Source: Gluconobacter kondonii (GTDB lineage Bacteria; Pseudomonadota; Alphaproteobacteria; Acetobacterales; Acetobacteraceae). From it: a DNA stretch of 64,000 nucleotides. The notes below the pieces were generated by a model. It saw only the letters and a list, made by a program, of their open reading frames with translations. It did no database searches and was not told the origin of the DNA. Shown in pieces: positions 1-9,283 of the stretch. Both the position numbers and the translations under genes were made by a program. The stretch spans positions 248,001 to 312,000 of the forward strand of contig NZ_BEWP01000001.1 of NCBI RefSeq assembly GCF_002723995.1, read 5' to 3'. The number at the start of each line of letters is the position of its first letter. Within the stretch, counting starts at the first letter, position 1.

Positions 1-1018
1 CTTCACCCGCGACATCGACGACCCACGCACGATTCTCGACCTCGCCGACACCATCCAGTCTCCCGAACGTCTGCGCTTGCTGCTTCTGCTGACCATCGCC
101 GACATGCGCGCTGTCAGCCCGAAGGTCTGGAACGCCTGGAAAGCCACGCTTCTGCGCGAACTTTTCTCCCGCGTCGCCGAGGTTTTGGAAGGCGGACTGG
201 CCGCCACCGAGCGCGACAGCCGCGTCAACCATGCCCGCGACCTCGCCCGGGATGGCCTCACTGGCACGCTGCCTGAAAGCAGCATCGAACGCTTTCTGGA
301 ACTCGGCTATCCGAGCTACTGGCTTGGCTTCGACACCGATACCCAGATGCGCCACGCCCGCATGGTCCACGATTCGGACCGATATCGCTCTCCTGTGACG
401 GTCGAAGCCTTCCCGATCCCCGAACGCGGCGTTACCGAACTCACCGTCCTCTGCGCCGATCATCCGGGGCTGTTCTCACAAATTGCGGGGGCTCTCGCGG
501 TCGCCGGGGCCTCCATCGTGGACGCCCGTATTCACACGCTGAGCGACGGCATGGCGCTCGACACATTCTGGGTGCAGGACGGCGAAGGTTGCTCCTTCGA
601 GGAGCCTCACCAACTCGGGCGCCTCAACCGTCTCGTGGAACAGGCGCTTTCGGGCCGCCTCGACATCCGCAAGGGCATTGAAGACGCCAGCCATCACAGC
701 ACCTCGCGCCGGATGCGCGCCATTCACGTCCCGCCCCGCGTCGTCATCGACAACACGGCTTCGGACCGTCATACCGTCATCGAGGTCAACGGGCGCGACC
801 GCCCCGGCCTACTGCACGACATCACATCAACGCTTAGCAGCCAGTCCCTCCAGATTTCCTCGGCCCATATTACGACCTACGGCATGCGCGCCGTGGACGT
901 CTTCTATGTGCGGGACCTGTTGGGCCTGAAAATCACCGATCCGGTCCGCCTTGCCCGTCTGCGCGAAACCCTGCTGGCGTCCCTCACAAGCCCTCCGGTC
1001 ACCACTCACGCAAACTGA
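1..1018 (+). CDS. glnD: [Protein-PII] uridylyltransferase GlnD, C-terminal part
   Basis: The gene is cut by the left window edge; its frame is open from base 2 and about 338 residues are visible. GlnD uridylylates and deuridylylates PII proteins in response to glutamine. The visible part covers the end of the central helical region and two C-terminal ACT domains: one at about 428-570 (VLCADHPGLFSQIAGAL) and one at about 770-930 (EVNGRDRPGLLHDITSTL). Both carry the usual ACT D-x-PGL turn. The catalytic nucleotidyltransferase domain lies outside the window. The last 20 bases overlap, tail to tail, the end of the TPR gene on the other strand. The identification rests on the paired ACT domains at the C-terminus and the preceding helical segment. 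Confidence 0.93.
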   Translation, partial: FTRDIDDPRTILDLADTIQSPERLRLLLLLTIADMRAVSPKVWNAWKATLLRELFSRVAEVLEGGLAATERDSRVNHARDLARDGLTGTLPESSIERFLELGYPSYWLGFDTDTQMRHARMVHDSDRYRSPVTVEAFPIPERGVTELTVLCADHPGLFSQIAGALAVAGASIVDARIHTLSDGMALDTFWVQDGEGCSFEEPHQLGRLNRLVEQALSGRLDIRKGIEDASHHSTSRRMRAIHVPPRVVIDNTASDRHTVIEVNGRDRPGLLHDITSTLSSQSLQISSAHITTYGMRAVDVFYVRDLLGLKITDPVRLARLRETLLASLTSPPVTTHAN

Positions 1019-2681
1019 GCGCCGCTGCCACGTCCTCCAGCACAACCGACCATCCTTCAGCGATGCCCGCTCCGGCGGGAGGGCGGAACTGACGGACATC
1101 GCGGTACCAGTTCACATCTTTCCAGCGCCAGTCCCCGCCTTCACGGTTCAGCAGCCAGAGCGGACGCCCCAATGCTCCTGCCATATGCGCCACGAGCGTA
1201 TCCACACTGATCACCAGCGCACATCGCCCCACTTCCCGCGCCAGATCTTCAGAAGTTTCAAGCGATACGCGCTCCATCCATTCCGGCGCATCGCCGGGCT
1301 GAAGCGCCACAAACCGTATCCCCAAAACCTGTCGCAAAGCCTCTAGGCATCTGCTCGGAACCGAGCGCCTGCGATCAAAGCGGTAAGACGGATTTCCCGA
1401 CCAGCAAAGTCCGATGCGCCCTGCTTCAAGCGTTTCTTCAACCGCAAGATAGGGATCAGTAGAAGGCGGCGCTTCAAGCCCCAGAACAGCAGGCAGACTT
1501 AACAGGCTGATCTCCGCCGCCACAGGCCCTTCCGCGGGCAGAATCCGCTCCTGATCCAGTTCTGGCATCAGTCTCGCCAGCGCCGCCGCACGGAACCGCA
1601 GGCGCAACGGACGGAGCCGCGCCGCCTGTATCAGAAACCGCAGGAACTGGACCTCGTCGCCCAGTCCCTGCTCCCCCAGGACCGCAACAGGCACCTCTCC
1701 CGCCGAGCCATCCCATTGCGGACTGTCCGAAACCGCTCCCAGAAGCGAGCGGCGGCTTTCAAAGTCCCGCCAGCCTTCCGCAAACCGTCCCTGTCCCAAT
1801 AAAACGGTCGACCGGTTGAAGCGCGCCCGTTCGGCTTCTTCTCCCGATTCACGCGCCATAATCATTTGGAACAGAGCCTCCGCATCCTCCCGCCGCCCGA
1901 TTTCCATCAGGATCGTGCCAAGGCTGTTGGCAATCCGCGCATCCGAAGGGCGCAACTCCAGCGCCCGGCCTAACGTGCAGCGCGCCGCCGCAAGCTCGCC
2001 CCGCGCCATCTGCACAAGACCCAAACTGTTAAGAGTCTCCGCAGTCTCAGCTCCGAGTTTGCAGGCTCGCAACAGAACCTCCCCTGCCTCATCGAAAGCA
2101 TTTCCAGCGAAAAGGGCAGCCCCCAGATTGGCCAGTGCTGCGCCGTCACCGGGCCTGTCGCGCACGACCTGTCGGAACTCCCCGACCGCCTGCATCACCA
2201 AACCGTCATCCAGAAAAAGTTCCCCGAGTCGGGTTCTCACATTACTTTTATCCGCCAGCAGAGCCGCTGCTTTCTGCAAAGCCTTCCTCGCATCTTCCCG
2301 ACGCCCCAAAACCACCAACGCCTCTGCCAGAGCAACATGGGCGTTTGGATCGAAAGGCTGTAACAATACAGCCACCTGCAATGCGGCTCTTGCTGCCTCG
2401 GAATGTCCCTGTTCGAGCAAGGCAAACCCTAATGTTATATGCATTCTTGCTTTGCGATCGGGAGAAACATCTGGTTTCTGCAACGCGCGGCCCAATAATG
2501 CGATCGCCGTGGCATTCTGCCCGTGCGCGCGGGCCAGACACGCCATGCCGTGCAGAGCATCCGGCTGCCCCGGCTGAACAGCCAGAATGGCTCGGAAACC
2601 TGCTTCTGCGTCCAAAAAGTTTCCTTTATTGAAACAAAAAAAAGCAGCTTCGGTCGGATCGGAGGAAAACGGAATCGTCAT
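999..2681 (-). CDS. TPR-repeat protein with glycosyltransferase-9-like C-terminus
   Basis: A 560-aa cytoplasmic protein with no signal peptide. Roughly residues 20-290 are tetratricopeptide repeats (patterns such as NSLGLVQMARGELAAARCTL and ANSLGTILMEIGRREDAEAL). From about residue 390 the sequence turns into a GT9-like fold: GLCWSGNPSYRFDRRRSVP, then VISVDTLVAHMAGALGRPLW and a tryptophan-rich segment. This TPR plus GT9-like pairing occurs in proteobacterial proteins thought to glycosylate cell-surface or flagellar proteins, but the substrate cannot be told here. I chose the ATG at 2681; a GTG at 2708 is also possible. It converges on glnD with a 20-base overlap. The domain architecture is clear; the function is inferred. 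Confidence 0.8.
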   Translation of the reverse strand: MTIPFSSDPTEAAFFCFNKGNFLDAEAGFRAILAVQPGQPDALHGMACLARAHGQNATAIALLGRALQKPDVSPDRKARMHITLGFALLEQGHSEAARAALQVAVLLQPFDPNAHVALAEALVVLGRREDARKALQKAAALLADKSNVRTRLGELFLDDGLVMQAVGEFRQVVRDRPGDGAALANLGAALFAGNAFDEAGEVLLRACKLGAETAETLNSLGLVQMARGELAAARCTLGRALELRPSDARIANSLGTILMEIGRREDAEALFQMIMARESGEEAERARFNRSTVLLGQGRFAEGWRDFESRRSLLGAVSDSPQWDGSAGEVPVAVLGEQGLGDEVQFLRFLIQAARLRPLRLRFRAAALARLMPELDQERILPAEGPVAAEISLLSLPAVLGLEAPPSTDPYLAVEETLEAGRIGLCWSGNPSYRFDRRRSVPSRCLEALRQVLGIRFVALQPGDAPEWMERVSLETSEDLAREVGRCALVISVDTLVAHMAGALGRPLWLLNREGGDWRWKDVNWYRDVRQFRPPAGAGIAEGWSVVLEDVAAALSLREW

Positions 2682-2796
2682 CAACTTTTCGTGATCTGAA
2701 ATATACACAAAATCCAGAAGGATGGTGTTAACGAAGTTTTCACACTTCTTTCGCCAATACTATAAATCCGAGACAGAAGCAGGGGTTTTGTAAGCA

Positions 2797-3159
2797 ATGC
2801 ATCTTGAGCAACGAACCGGCCCTGTGCCGGGCCTGGTGTACGCGACTGTTCGGCAAGGAATGACAACACGTACATTCCCCATTGAGGTTCGTCGCACCGC
2901 TTCCGGACATTATATTTCCCGCATGCCCGACAATCGTTGGTCAATTGAGTGTCTGACTATCGAAGCCGCCCTGCTTATGCACGCTGCAGTCCTCTTCCCG
3001 ATTGAGCAGGAACTCTCTCCGTGGCTTTCCAACCCCAAGCCTGCTCCCTCCGCAATCCGTCACGCTGCCGGACCGATCAAGAGTCCTATTGCCGATGGGC
3101 AGGGCACCTATCAAAAAGCCCCAAAAAGTCTCAAGCCAAAAACCGAAGTGAGCTCCTAA
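2797..3159 (+). CDS. Small hypothetical protein
   Basis: A 120-aa open frame that I do not recognise. It has no signal peptide or membrane segment. Its first 75 residues look like a compact mixed fold (TRTFPIEVRRTASGHYISRM); the tail is Pro/Lys/Ser-rich and probably disordered. It lies alone between the divergent TPR gene and the MRJP-like gene. A CAGGGG stretch lies about 13 bases before the ATG, a poor ribosome-binding distance. The reverse frame across the same DNA (2941-3414) looks less protein-like. It is probably a real gene but the evidence is limited to the open frame and its composition. Confidence 0.5.
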   Translation: MHLEQRTGPVPGLVYATVRQGMTTRTFPIEVRRTASGHYISRMPDNRWSIECLTIEAALLMHAAVLFPIEQELSPWLSNPKPAPSAIRHAAGPIKSPIADGQGTYQKAPKSLKPKTEVSS

Positions 3160-3170
3160 GTCCACTTCAT

Positions 3171-3194
3171 CCTTGCCAAACAGCTCTGGCAAGG
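3171..3194. other. Perfect 8-bp inverted repeat between two genes
   Basis: CCTTGCCA and TGGCAAGG are separated by 8 bases, between the small hypothetical gene and the MRJP-like gene. There is no T-run, so it is not a classic intrinsic terminator. The right arm holds the only AAGG near the start at 3208, so the hairpin could mask ribosome binding. Function unknown. Confidence 0.4.
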
Positions 3195-3207
3195 CAATGT
3201 CAGTCTT

Positions 3208-4191
3208 ATGAAAACCCGTCTCCTGCACGTCGCCGCCGCAACAGGGCTGGCGGCACTGGCCTTGAGCGCCTCTCCCGCCAGAGCGGATCACCCCTGGCAG
3301 GCTTCTCCCACTCAGGCTTCCATCACAGCCGACGCAGCACTCCCCGGCCTTCGATCCACCGTGCTGCTTGCAGGTAAGAACGGAACCTATCTCGCTCTCG
3401 ATGCCAGCGGACATCCCGTCCGGATCGACGCCACCAACACGCCGACTCCCTTGTCCGGCCCCGACGTTCCCACTGAGCAGCTGACCGCGCTCGCGACCTC
3501 AGGCGACGATTTGTGGGGTCTTTCGACAGAGAAAACTCCCACCCTCATCCGCATGTCCTCGGACGGATCGGCCCAGTCCCGCCTCTCGCTGAACGGTGCC
3601 ACGATTGCGGGCAGCAATCTTGTCGCGCTTCAGGTTCACGGCACGCAGGCCTATCTGGCCGACGAAGGCAAACCTGCTCTCGTCGCGGTTGATCTCAAGA
3701 CTGGCAACGCAAAGCGTTTCCTGTCCTATGACCCCTCCCTCACCGGGCGTCATCCGCTCCTGCGCGCCGGTCAGCCCCGGATGGGACCAGACGGACGCCC
3801 CATTGCGGGTGGCAATGTGCGCTTCCTGCTTCTGGACGCAAAAGGCCAGTGGCTGTTCTATCAGCCCGCCTGCGGCCCGATGTCCCGCATCGACACCGCT
3901 CTGCTGACCGACACGGAATTCACCCCCGTCGAGCAGCTTGACGGCATTACTGAATGGCGGACAACCCCTGGCATTGGCGGCGAAACCCTGACGCCGGACA
4001 ACATATTTTACCTCTCCGACATTACCGTCGGCAGCATCCTGAAATTCGGCACTGACCGTATTCCTCTGCGGATCCTCACAGACCCGCGTCTCTATAATGC
4101 AGGCGCGCCCGCAGTCTCCGACAGCCACCAGATGGCCGTACTCGCCACGGAAGATGGCAAAACGCACATTCTTCGCATCGCCTTGCCCTGA
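3208..4191 (+). CDS. Secreted major royal jelly protein (Yellow/MRJP)-family protein
   Basis: A 327-aa protein with a clear Sec signal peptide (about residues 1-26, cut after SPARA), so it is probably periplasmic. The body reads as a beta-propeller of the MRJP/Yellow type. The stretch YLADEGKPALVAVDLKTGNA followed by a ...FLSYDPS... segment matches the family pattern, as does YLSDITVGSILKF near the end. In bacteria such proteins are usually unassigned; some related propellers are lactonase-like, but no catalytic residues can be named here. The ATG at 3208 begins directly with the signal peptide. thrC follows 23 bases downstream on the same strand. The family call is fairly confident; the function is unknown. 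Confidence 0.75.
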   Translation: MKTRLLHVAAATGLAALALSASPARADHPWQASPTQASITADAALPGLRSTVLLAGKNGTYLALDASGHPVRIDATNTPTPLSGPDVPTEQLTALATSGDDLWGLSTEKTPTLIRMSSDGSAQSRLSLNGATIAGSNLVALQVHGTQAYLADEGKPALVAVDLKTGNAKRFLSYDPSLTGRHPLLRAGQPRMGPDGRPIAGGNVRFLLLDAKGQWLFYQPACGPMSRIDTALLTDTEFTPVEQLDGITEWRTTPGIGGETLTPDNIFYLSDITVGSILKFGTDRIPLRILTDPRLYNAGAPAVSDSHQMAVLATEDGKTHILRIALP

Positions 4192-4214
4192 CAGGACGTG
4201 ATATAAAATCCCCC

Positions 4215-5615
4215 ATGCGCTACCGATCGACCCGCGGCGAGCTGACCGCTGACGCCCCGAATTTCTCTGACATCCTTCTCGCTGGCCTTGCGGGAGACGG
4301 CGGTCTCTACATGCCGGAGAACTGGCCGAAGATCAGCCCGCAGACCCTGCGTGAATGGCGCGCGCTCTCCTATCCGGATCTCGCTGCAGAAGTCATCGCC
4401 CTCTTCACGGAAGGCGCAATCGACGTCGACACCCTGCGCCACATGACGCGGGACGCCTATGCCGGTTTCGACCATGCCGCCGTCGTCCCGCTGGTTGAAG
4501 TCGAGCAGGACCTCTACTCCCTCGAACTGTTCCACGGCCCCACGCTCGCCTTTAAAGACATGGCGATGCAGATGCTCGGCCGCCTGTTCGATCATGTCCT
4601 GACCCAGCGCAACCGCCATGTCACGATCGTCGGCGCGACCTCCGGCGACACTGGCTCGGCCGCCATCGAGGCCTGCCGTGGCCGCGAACGCCTCTCCGTC
4701 GTCATCCTGCATCCCAAGGGCCGCACTTCTGACGTCCAGCGCCGCCAGATGACGACCGTTCAGGACGACAACATCCTCAACATTGCCGTCGAAGGCAATT
4801 TCGATACCTGTCAGGATCTGGTCAAGGCGATGTTCGCTGACCATGCTTTCCGCGACGAAGTCTCGCTTTCAGCCGTCAATTCCATCAACTGGGCCCGCAT
4901 CGCCGCCCAGATCCCGTATTATGTCCGCGCGGCTCTCGCTCTTGGCGCACCGGACCGCGAAGTCTCGTTCTCGGTTCCGACCGGCAATTTCGGCAATGTC
5001 CTCGCCGCATGGGCCGCAAAGCAGATGGGTCTTCCCATCAAAAAGCTCTGCATCGGCTCGAACCGCAACGACATTCTGACGCGCTTCGTCATCGACAACG
5101 ACATGAGCGTGCGTACTGTCGAACCGAGCCTATCGCCGTCAATGGACATTCAGGTTTCGTCCAATTTCGAACGCCTGCTGTTCGAACTGCTGGATCGCAA
5201 TTCCACGCGTTGCGCCGCCATCATGCGCGAATTCCGCGAGACCGGCCGCATGGCTGTCCCGCATGACGCCTGGACCCGTATGAAGGACGTCTTCGAAGGC
5301 ATGACCCTCACTGACGAACAGACCAGCGAAGCCATGCGCCTGTTCTACAACGAGAGTCTCTATCTCGCGGACCCGCATAGTGCGATCGGCCTCGCCGTCG
5401 GCAAGCGCTTTCAGGAACCCGGCATCCCCATGGTTGCGGCTGCCACGGCTCATCCTGCCAAGTTCCCGGATGCCGTCACCGCTGCTACAGGCATTCATCC
5501 CAAACTGCCGCCGCACCTGTCCGACCTGTTCGAGCGCACCGAGCGTTACGAGTGCATGGACAGTCAGATCGCTGGTCTTCAGGACGCTGTCCGCGCTCAT
5601 ATCAAACGCGCCTGA
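4215..5615 (+). CDS. thrC: Threonine synthase
   Basis: Converts O-phospho-L-homoserine to L-threonine using pyridoxal phosphate. The 466-aa length is normal for the long proteobacterial type. The N-terminus MRYRSTRG is typical, the PLP lysine lies in HGPTLAFKDMAMQML (K114), and the phosphate-binding segment GATSGDTGSAAIEACRGR follows. The conserved SVPTGNFGNVLAA motif is also present. A GC-rich hairpin with no T-run follows the stop before the M16 peptidase gene. No thr operon leader is visible upstream. Confidence 0.97.
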   Translation: MRYRSTRGELTADAPNFSDILLAGLAGDGGLYMPENWPKISPQTLREWRALSYPDLAAEVIALFTEGAIDVDTLRHMTRDAYAGFDHAAVVPLVEVEQDLYSLELFHGPTLAFKDMAMQMLGRLFDHVLTQRNRHVTIVGATSGDTGSAAIEACRGRERLSVVILHPKGRTSDVQRRQMTTVQDDNILNIAVEGNFDTCQDLVKAMFADHAFRDEVSLSAVNSINWARIAAQIPYYVRAALALGAPDREVSFSVPTGNFGNVLAAWAAKQMGLPIKKLCIGSNRNDILTRFVIDNDMSVRTVEPSLSPSMDIQVSSNFERLLFELLDRNSTRCAAIMREFRETGRMAVPHDAWTRMKDVFEGMTLTDEQTSEAMRLFYNESLYLADPHSAIGLAVGKRFQEPGIPMVAAATAHPAKFPDAVTAATGIHPKLPPHLSDLFERTERYECMDSQIAGLQDAVRAHIKRA

Positions 5616-5678
5616 TCTTCAGAAAAACACAGGCTCTCCATCCGGGGAGCCTGCCTTCCTTCGACATTACGGAACCTC

Positions 5679-6944
5679 ATGCCCGATACGATTGAAGTCA
5701 CCAGACTCGATAACGGCCTGACCATCATCACCGAACGGATGGACCGCGTTGAAACCGTGTCTTTCGGAGCTTACGTCTCCATCGGCACACGCGACGAGAC
5801 CGCCGCCAATAACGGTGTCTCTCACTTCCTCGAACACATGGCCTTCAAGGGCACCGAGCGTCGTTCCGCCGCGCAGATCGCAGAAGACATCGAGAATGTG
5901 GGCGGCTACATCAACGCCTACACGGCCCGCGAAACCACGGCCTATTACGTCAAGCTTCTCAAGAACGATCTGGCTCTGGGCGTGGACATCATCGGCGACA
6001 TCCTGACCCACAGCACGTTCCTCGATGCCGAAATCGAGCGCGAACGCGGCGTGATCCTGCAGGAAATCGGTCAGGCCAACGACACCCCCGACGACATTAT
6101 TTTCGACCAGTTTCAGGAACGCGCCTTCCCCGAACAGCCGATGGGCCGCCCCACACTGGGCTCGGAAGACCTCGTGTCGAGCATGACGCGCGACACGCTC
6201 ATGTCCTACATGCGCGAGCACTACACGACCCACAACATCACGATCGCTGCTGCCGGGCACCTGCACCATCAGGACGTTGTGGACTTGGTGAAGGAGCATT
6301 TCCGCGACCTGCCATCCCATCAGACGCCCCGCCCCCGCGCCGCGGCCTATGAGGGCGGTGAACTCCGGACGACGCGAGAACTGGATCAGGCCCATCTCGT
6401 CATGGGCTTCCCCTCGGTCAGCTACCTGCACCCCGACCATTACGCAGTCATGATCCTCTCGACCCTGCTTGGCGGCGGTATGTCTTCGCGCCTGTTTCAG
6501 GAAATCCGTGAGCGGCGCGGGCTGGTTTACAGCGTCTATTCCTTCGCATCTCCTTTCAGCGACAGCGGCCTGTTCGGCCTCTATGCTGGCACGGGCGAGG
6601 ATCAGGCCGCCGAACTTGTCCCCGTCATGATCGACGAACTCAAGCGTCTTCAGGACGGGCTGAGCGAAGCGGAAGTATCCCGCGCCCGCGCCCAGCTCAA
6701 ATCCTCGCTCCTGATGTCGCTGGAAAGCACTGGCAGCCGCTGTGAACAGCTTGCCCGCCAGATTCAGGTCCATAACCGCCCGATCCCGACCTCCGAGACC
6801 GTCGCGAAAATCGACGCCGTAACAGAAGCCGACATCCTGCGCGTCGCCCAGACCATTTTCTCCGGCACGCCGACCTTCACCGCGATCGGCCCCGTCGGCA
6901 CCATGCCCTCTCTGGAGGACATCACAGCAAGGCTTGCCGCATGA
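5679..6944 (+). CDS. M16 family zinc metallopeptidase (processing-peptidase-like)
   Basis: A 421-aa pitrilysin-family peptidase resembling the bacterial ancestor of the mitochondrial processing peptidase beta subunit. The inverted zinc motif HFLEH lies at residues 49-53 with the third ligand glutamate near residue 129 (RGVILQEI), so it should be active. The glycine-rich segment LLGGGMSSRLFQEIRE of the second half is conserved. There is no signal peptide, implying a cytoplasmic peptidase. Its stop codon overlaps the pmbA start (ATGA), so the two are probably translated together. Confidence 0.93.
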   Translation: MPDTIEVTRLDNGLTIITERMDRVETVSFGAYVSIGTRDETAANNGVSHFLEHMAFKGTERRSAAQIAEDIENVGGYINAYTARETTAYYVKLLKNDLALGVDIIGDILTHSTFLDAEIERERGVILQEIGQANDTPDDIIFDQFQERAFPEQPMGRPTLGSEDLVSSMTRDTLMSYMREHYTTHNITIAAAGHLHHQDVVDLVKEHFRDLPSHQTPRPRAAAYEGGELRTTRELDQAHLVMGFPSVSYLHPDHYAVMILSTLLGGGMSSRLFQEIRERRGLVYSVYSFASPFSDSGLFGLYAGTGEDQAAELVPVMIDELKRLQDGLSEAEVSRARAQLKSSLLMSLESTGSRCEQLARQIQVHNRPIPTSETVAKIDAVTEADILRVAQTIFSGTPTFTAIGPVGTMPSLEDITARLAA

Positions 6945-8272
6945 CCACAACGCCCGTCGAAGCCCTCCTCGCTGCTGCCCGCCGCCACGGCGCAGATCAC
7001 GCGGATGCCATTTTCATCCGTGACGAATCTGAATCCGCCCTGATCCGCAAAGGCGTTCCCGAAGGCATCGAGCGCTCCGAAAGCGTCGCGCTCGGGCTGC
7101 GTGTCTTTCGCGGCAAACGGGCCGCCACGGTTTCGACAAGCGTTCTGAACGAGGCCGAATTCGACCGTCTGGCCGAACAGGCCTGCGCCATGGCTCTCGT
7201 CATTCCCGAAGACCAGTATGCCGGACTGGCCGAATCCGCCCTTCTCGAACGTTTCGATGCCGCCGGACTGGATCTCGAATGCAGTTCCTCGCCCAGCATG
7301 GACGACCTGCTCGCCCGCGCCCGTGAAGCCGAGGACATCGCACTGTCTTTTGCAGGCATCACCAACACCAACGGCGCCTCCGCCGGGCACGGCCGGACCT
7401 CGGTCGCACTCGGTACTTCGGCAGGGTTCTTCGGCGCTTATAGCCGCACTGCACATTCCACCAGCGCCAGCGTTCTTGCTGGCGAAGGGGCAACGATGCA
7501 GCGCGACTATGCCTATCGCAGTGCCGTGCATCTGGAAGACCTCGAAAGCCCGACCGTCATCGGCCGTGAAGCCGCCGAACGGGCACTGGCGCGCCTCAAT
7601 CCCGGCCGTCCTCGTACCGGCATTTACAGTGTCATCTACGACCCGCGCGTCTCGGCATCGCTGCTCGGCCATCTGGTCGGTGCCATCAACGGCGCGGCCA
7701 TTGCACGCGGAACGTCCTTCCTCAAAGACAGCCTCGGAAAGCAGATCCTCTCCGCAGGCCTGACCGTCCATGATGATCCGCGCCGCATCCGGGGGGCAGC
7801 GTCCCGTCCGTTCGATGCCGAAGGCTGTGCCGCCCTGCCGCTGGACCTGATCGCAGATGGCGTTCTCCAGACATGGTTGCTCGATTCCCGCAGCGGTCGC
7901 CAGCTCGGTCTGCCTACAAATGGCCGTGCCAGCCGTGGGGTCGCCTCTCCGCCTTCCCCAAGTGTGACAAATCTTCATCTCGCAGCCGGAACCCTTTCTT
8001 CCGACGCCCTGCGTTCCGATATCAGTGAAGGGATCCTGATCACCGAACTCATGGGCTCATCGGTCAACATGCTGACTGGCGATTACAGCCGTGGGGCTTC
8101 CGGTTTCATGATCCGCAACGGCGAGATTGCCGAACCCGTTGCCGAACTCACGGTTGCGGGCAATCTGAAAGACATGTTTGCCCGCATGGTTCCGGGCAGT
8201 GATCTGATGTTCCGGCAAAGCGTGAATGCGCCCAGCATCCGGATCGACGGCATGAACATTGCAGGACTTTGA
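6941..8272 (+). CDS. pmbA: TldD/PmbA-family metallopeptidase subunit PmbA
   Basis: A 443-aa member of the PmbA (TldE) branch. In Enterobacteria TldD and TldE form a heterodimeric peptidase that trims microcin B17 and CcdA. Typical segments are GLRVFRGKRAATVSTS near residue 48, TGIYSVIYDPRVSASLLGHL mid-protein, and GILITELMGSSVNMLTGDYS near the C-terminus. The HExxxH metal motif belongs to the TldD partner and is not expected here; no tldD gene is in the window. It overlaps the M16 gene by 4 bases and the Tim44-domain gene by 1 base, suggesting one transcript. Confidence 0.92.
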   Translation: MTTTPVEALLAAARRHGADHADAIFIRDESESALIRKGVPEGIERSESVALGLRVFRGKRAATVSTSVLNEAEFDRLAEQACAMALVIPEDQYAGLAESALLERFDAAGLDLECSSSPSMDDLLARAREAEDIALSFAGITNTNGASAGHGRTSVALGTSAGFFGAYSRTAHSTSASVLAGEGATMQRDYAYRSAVHLEDLESPTVIGREAAERALARLNPGRPRTGIYSVIYDPRVSASLLGHLVGAINGAAIARGTSFLKDSLGKQILSAGLTVHDDPRRIRGAASRPFDAEGCAALPLDLIADGVLQTWLLDSRSGRQLGLPTNGRASRGVASPPSPSVTNLHLAAGTLSSDALRSDISEGILITELMGSSVNMLTGDYSRGASGFMIRNGEIAEPVAELTVAGNLKDMFARMVPGSDLMFRQSVNAPSIRIDGMNIAGL

Positions 8273-9216
8273 TGCGTAATTTTCGACTTCTCCCCATCGC
8301 CTTCGCGGTCTTCTGCCTTCTTGGAACGGCAGATGCCCGTCCGGGTGGAGGCAGCTCCATTGGAAGCCGCGGCTCCCATACCTGGAGCGCTCCGCCGCGC
8401 ACGTCCATCACGCCCGGCTGGGCGCGCCCGATGGACCAGTCCGCAACCCCGCGTCCCTCGCCCAATTACGGCGGCGCACCCGGCTATGCCGCTCCGGCCC
8501 GTCCGATGCCGGGTTACGGTGCTCCGGCTTACAGACCGTCCTATCCCGTGCGTCATCCGTTCCTGAGCGGCTTTGCGGGCGGCTTTCTGGGCGCGGGGCT
8601 TTTCGGTCTCCTCAGCGGTCACGGCATGATGGGCGGCATGACAGGTGGAACGTCGTTCTTCGGCTTCCTGTTTCAGGTTCTGATTATCGGCGGCCTGATC
8701 GCTTTTGTGCTGCGTCTGTTCGGTAATCGCCGTCAGAGCCAGATGGGAGGCGGTTCCAGAGGAATGTCCGCAGGAGCCTCACCTTTCGGCAATAACGGCG
8801 GCAGCACACCCGTGACGCTCACAAACGACGACTATACGAGCTTCCAGAGGCTTCTGCTCGACATTCAGGCGGCCTGGAGCGCACAGAACATGCGCGCGCT
8901 TGCCAGCATGGCCACTCCGGAAATGACGGGCTATTTCAACGCACAACTTTCCGAACTCGCCAGCCGTGGCGCACGGAACATCGTGTCCAACGTACAGTTC
9001 CAGCGCGGTGATCTCTCCGAAGCCTGGCGTGAAGGCAATCTGACCTACGCCACCGTCGCCATGCGCTACGCCATGACAGACGTTACGACTGACTCCATGG
9101 GCAATGTCATCGACGGCAGCTCCACCGAAGCTGTAACCGTAACGGAACTCTGGACCTTCGTTCGGGCTGATGGACGGGGCAACTGGATCCTCTCCGCCAT
9201 CCAGCAGGCTGGCTGA
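8272..9216 (+). CDS. Tim44-domain inner-membrane protein
   Basis: A 314-aa protein. A signal or anchor segment (residues 1-22, ending TADA) is followed by a Gly/Pro/Ser-rich linker. A glycine-rich region and hydrophobic helix come next (about residues 100-155, FLFQVLIIGGLIAFVLRLFG). The C-terminal Tim44-like domain runs from about residue 180 (DDYTSFQRLLLDIQAAWSAQ) to WTFVRADGRGNWILSAIQQ. Bacterial Tim44-domain proteins of this layout are common in alphaproteobacteria; their role at the membrane is not well defined. I chose the ATG at 8272 over a TTG one codon earlier. The start overlaps the pmbA stop. A strong terminator follows. Confidence 0.88.
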   Translation: MRNFRLLPIAFAVFCLLGTADARPGGGSSIGSRGSHTWSAPPRTSITPGWARPMDQSATPRPSPNYGGAPGYAAPARPMPGYGAPAYRPSYPVRHPFLSGFAGGFLGAGLFGLLSGHGMMGGMTGGTSFFGFLFQVLIIGGLIAFVLRLFGNRRQSQMGGGSRGMSAGASPFGNNGGSTPVTLTNDDYTSFQRLLLDIQAAWSAQNMRALASMATPEMTGYFNAQLSELASRGARNIVSNVQFQRGDLSEAWREGNLTYATVAMRYAMTDVTTDSMGNVIDGSSTEAVTVTELWTFVRADGRGNWILSAIQQAG

Positions 9217-9237
9217 AAAGCGCCTCAAACGCAAAAA

Positions 9238-9267
9238 GGCCCGGAGCAAAACTCCGGGCCTTTTTTT
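9238..9267. terminator. Bidirectional intrinsic terminator
   Basis: A perfect 9-bp GC-rich stem (GGCCCGGAG / CTCCGGGCC) with a 5-base loop, preceded by AAAAA and followed by TTTTTTT. It sits between the rightward Tim44 gene and the end of the leftward ctaB operon and can serve both. Confidence 0.9.
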
Positions 9268-9283
9268 ATTGCCTCAACGTTTC

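Noticed and set aside
5631-5652. Terminator hairpin between thrC and the M16 peptidase gene
   Set aside because: A 9-bp stem (AGGCTCTCC/GGGGAGCCT, one G-T pair) exists but no T-run follows, so termination is doubtful.
5667-6950. 427-aa antisense open frame opposite the M16 peptidase gene
   Set aside because: It mirrors a well supported gene, and long antisense frames are expected in GC-rich DNA with this codon use; it has no recognisable domains.
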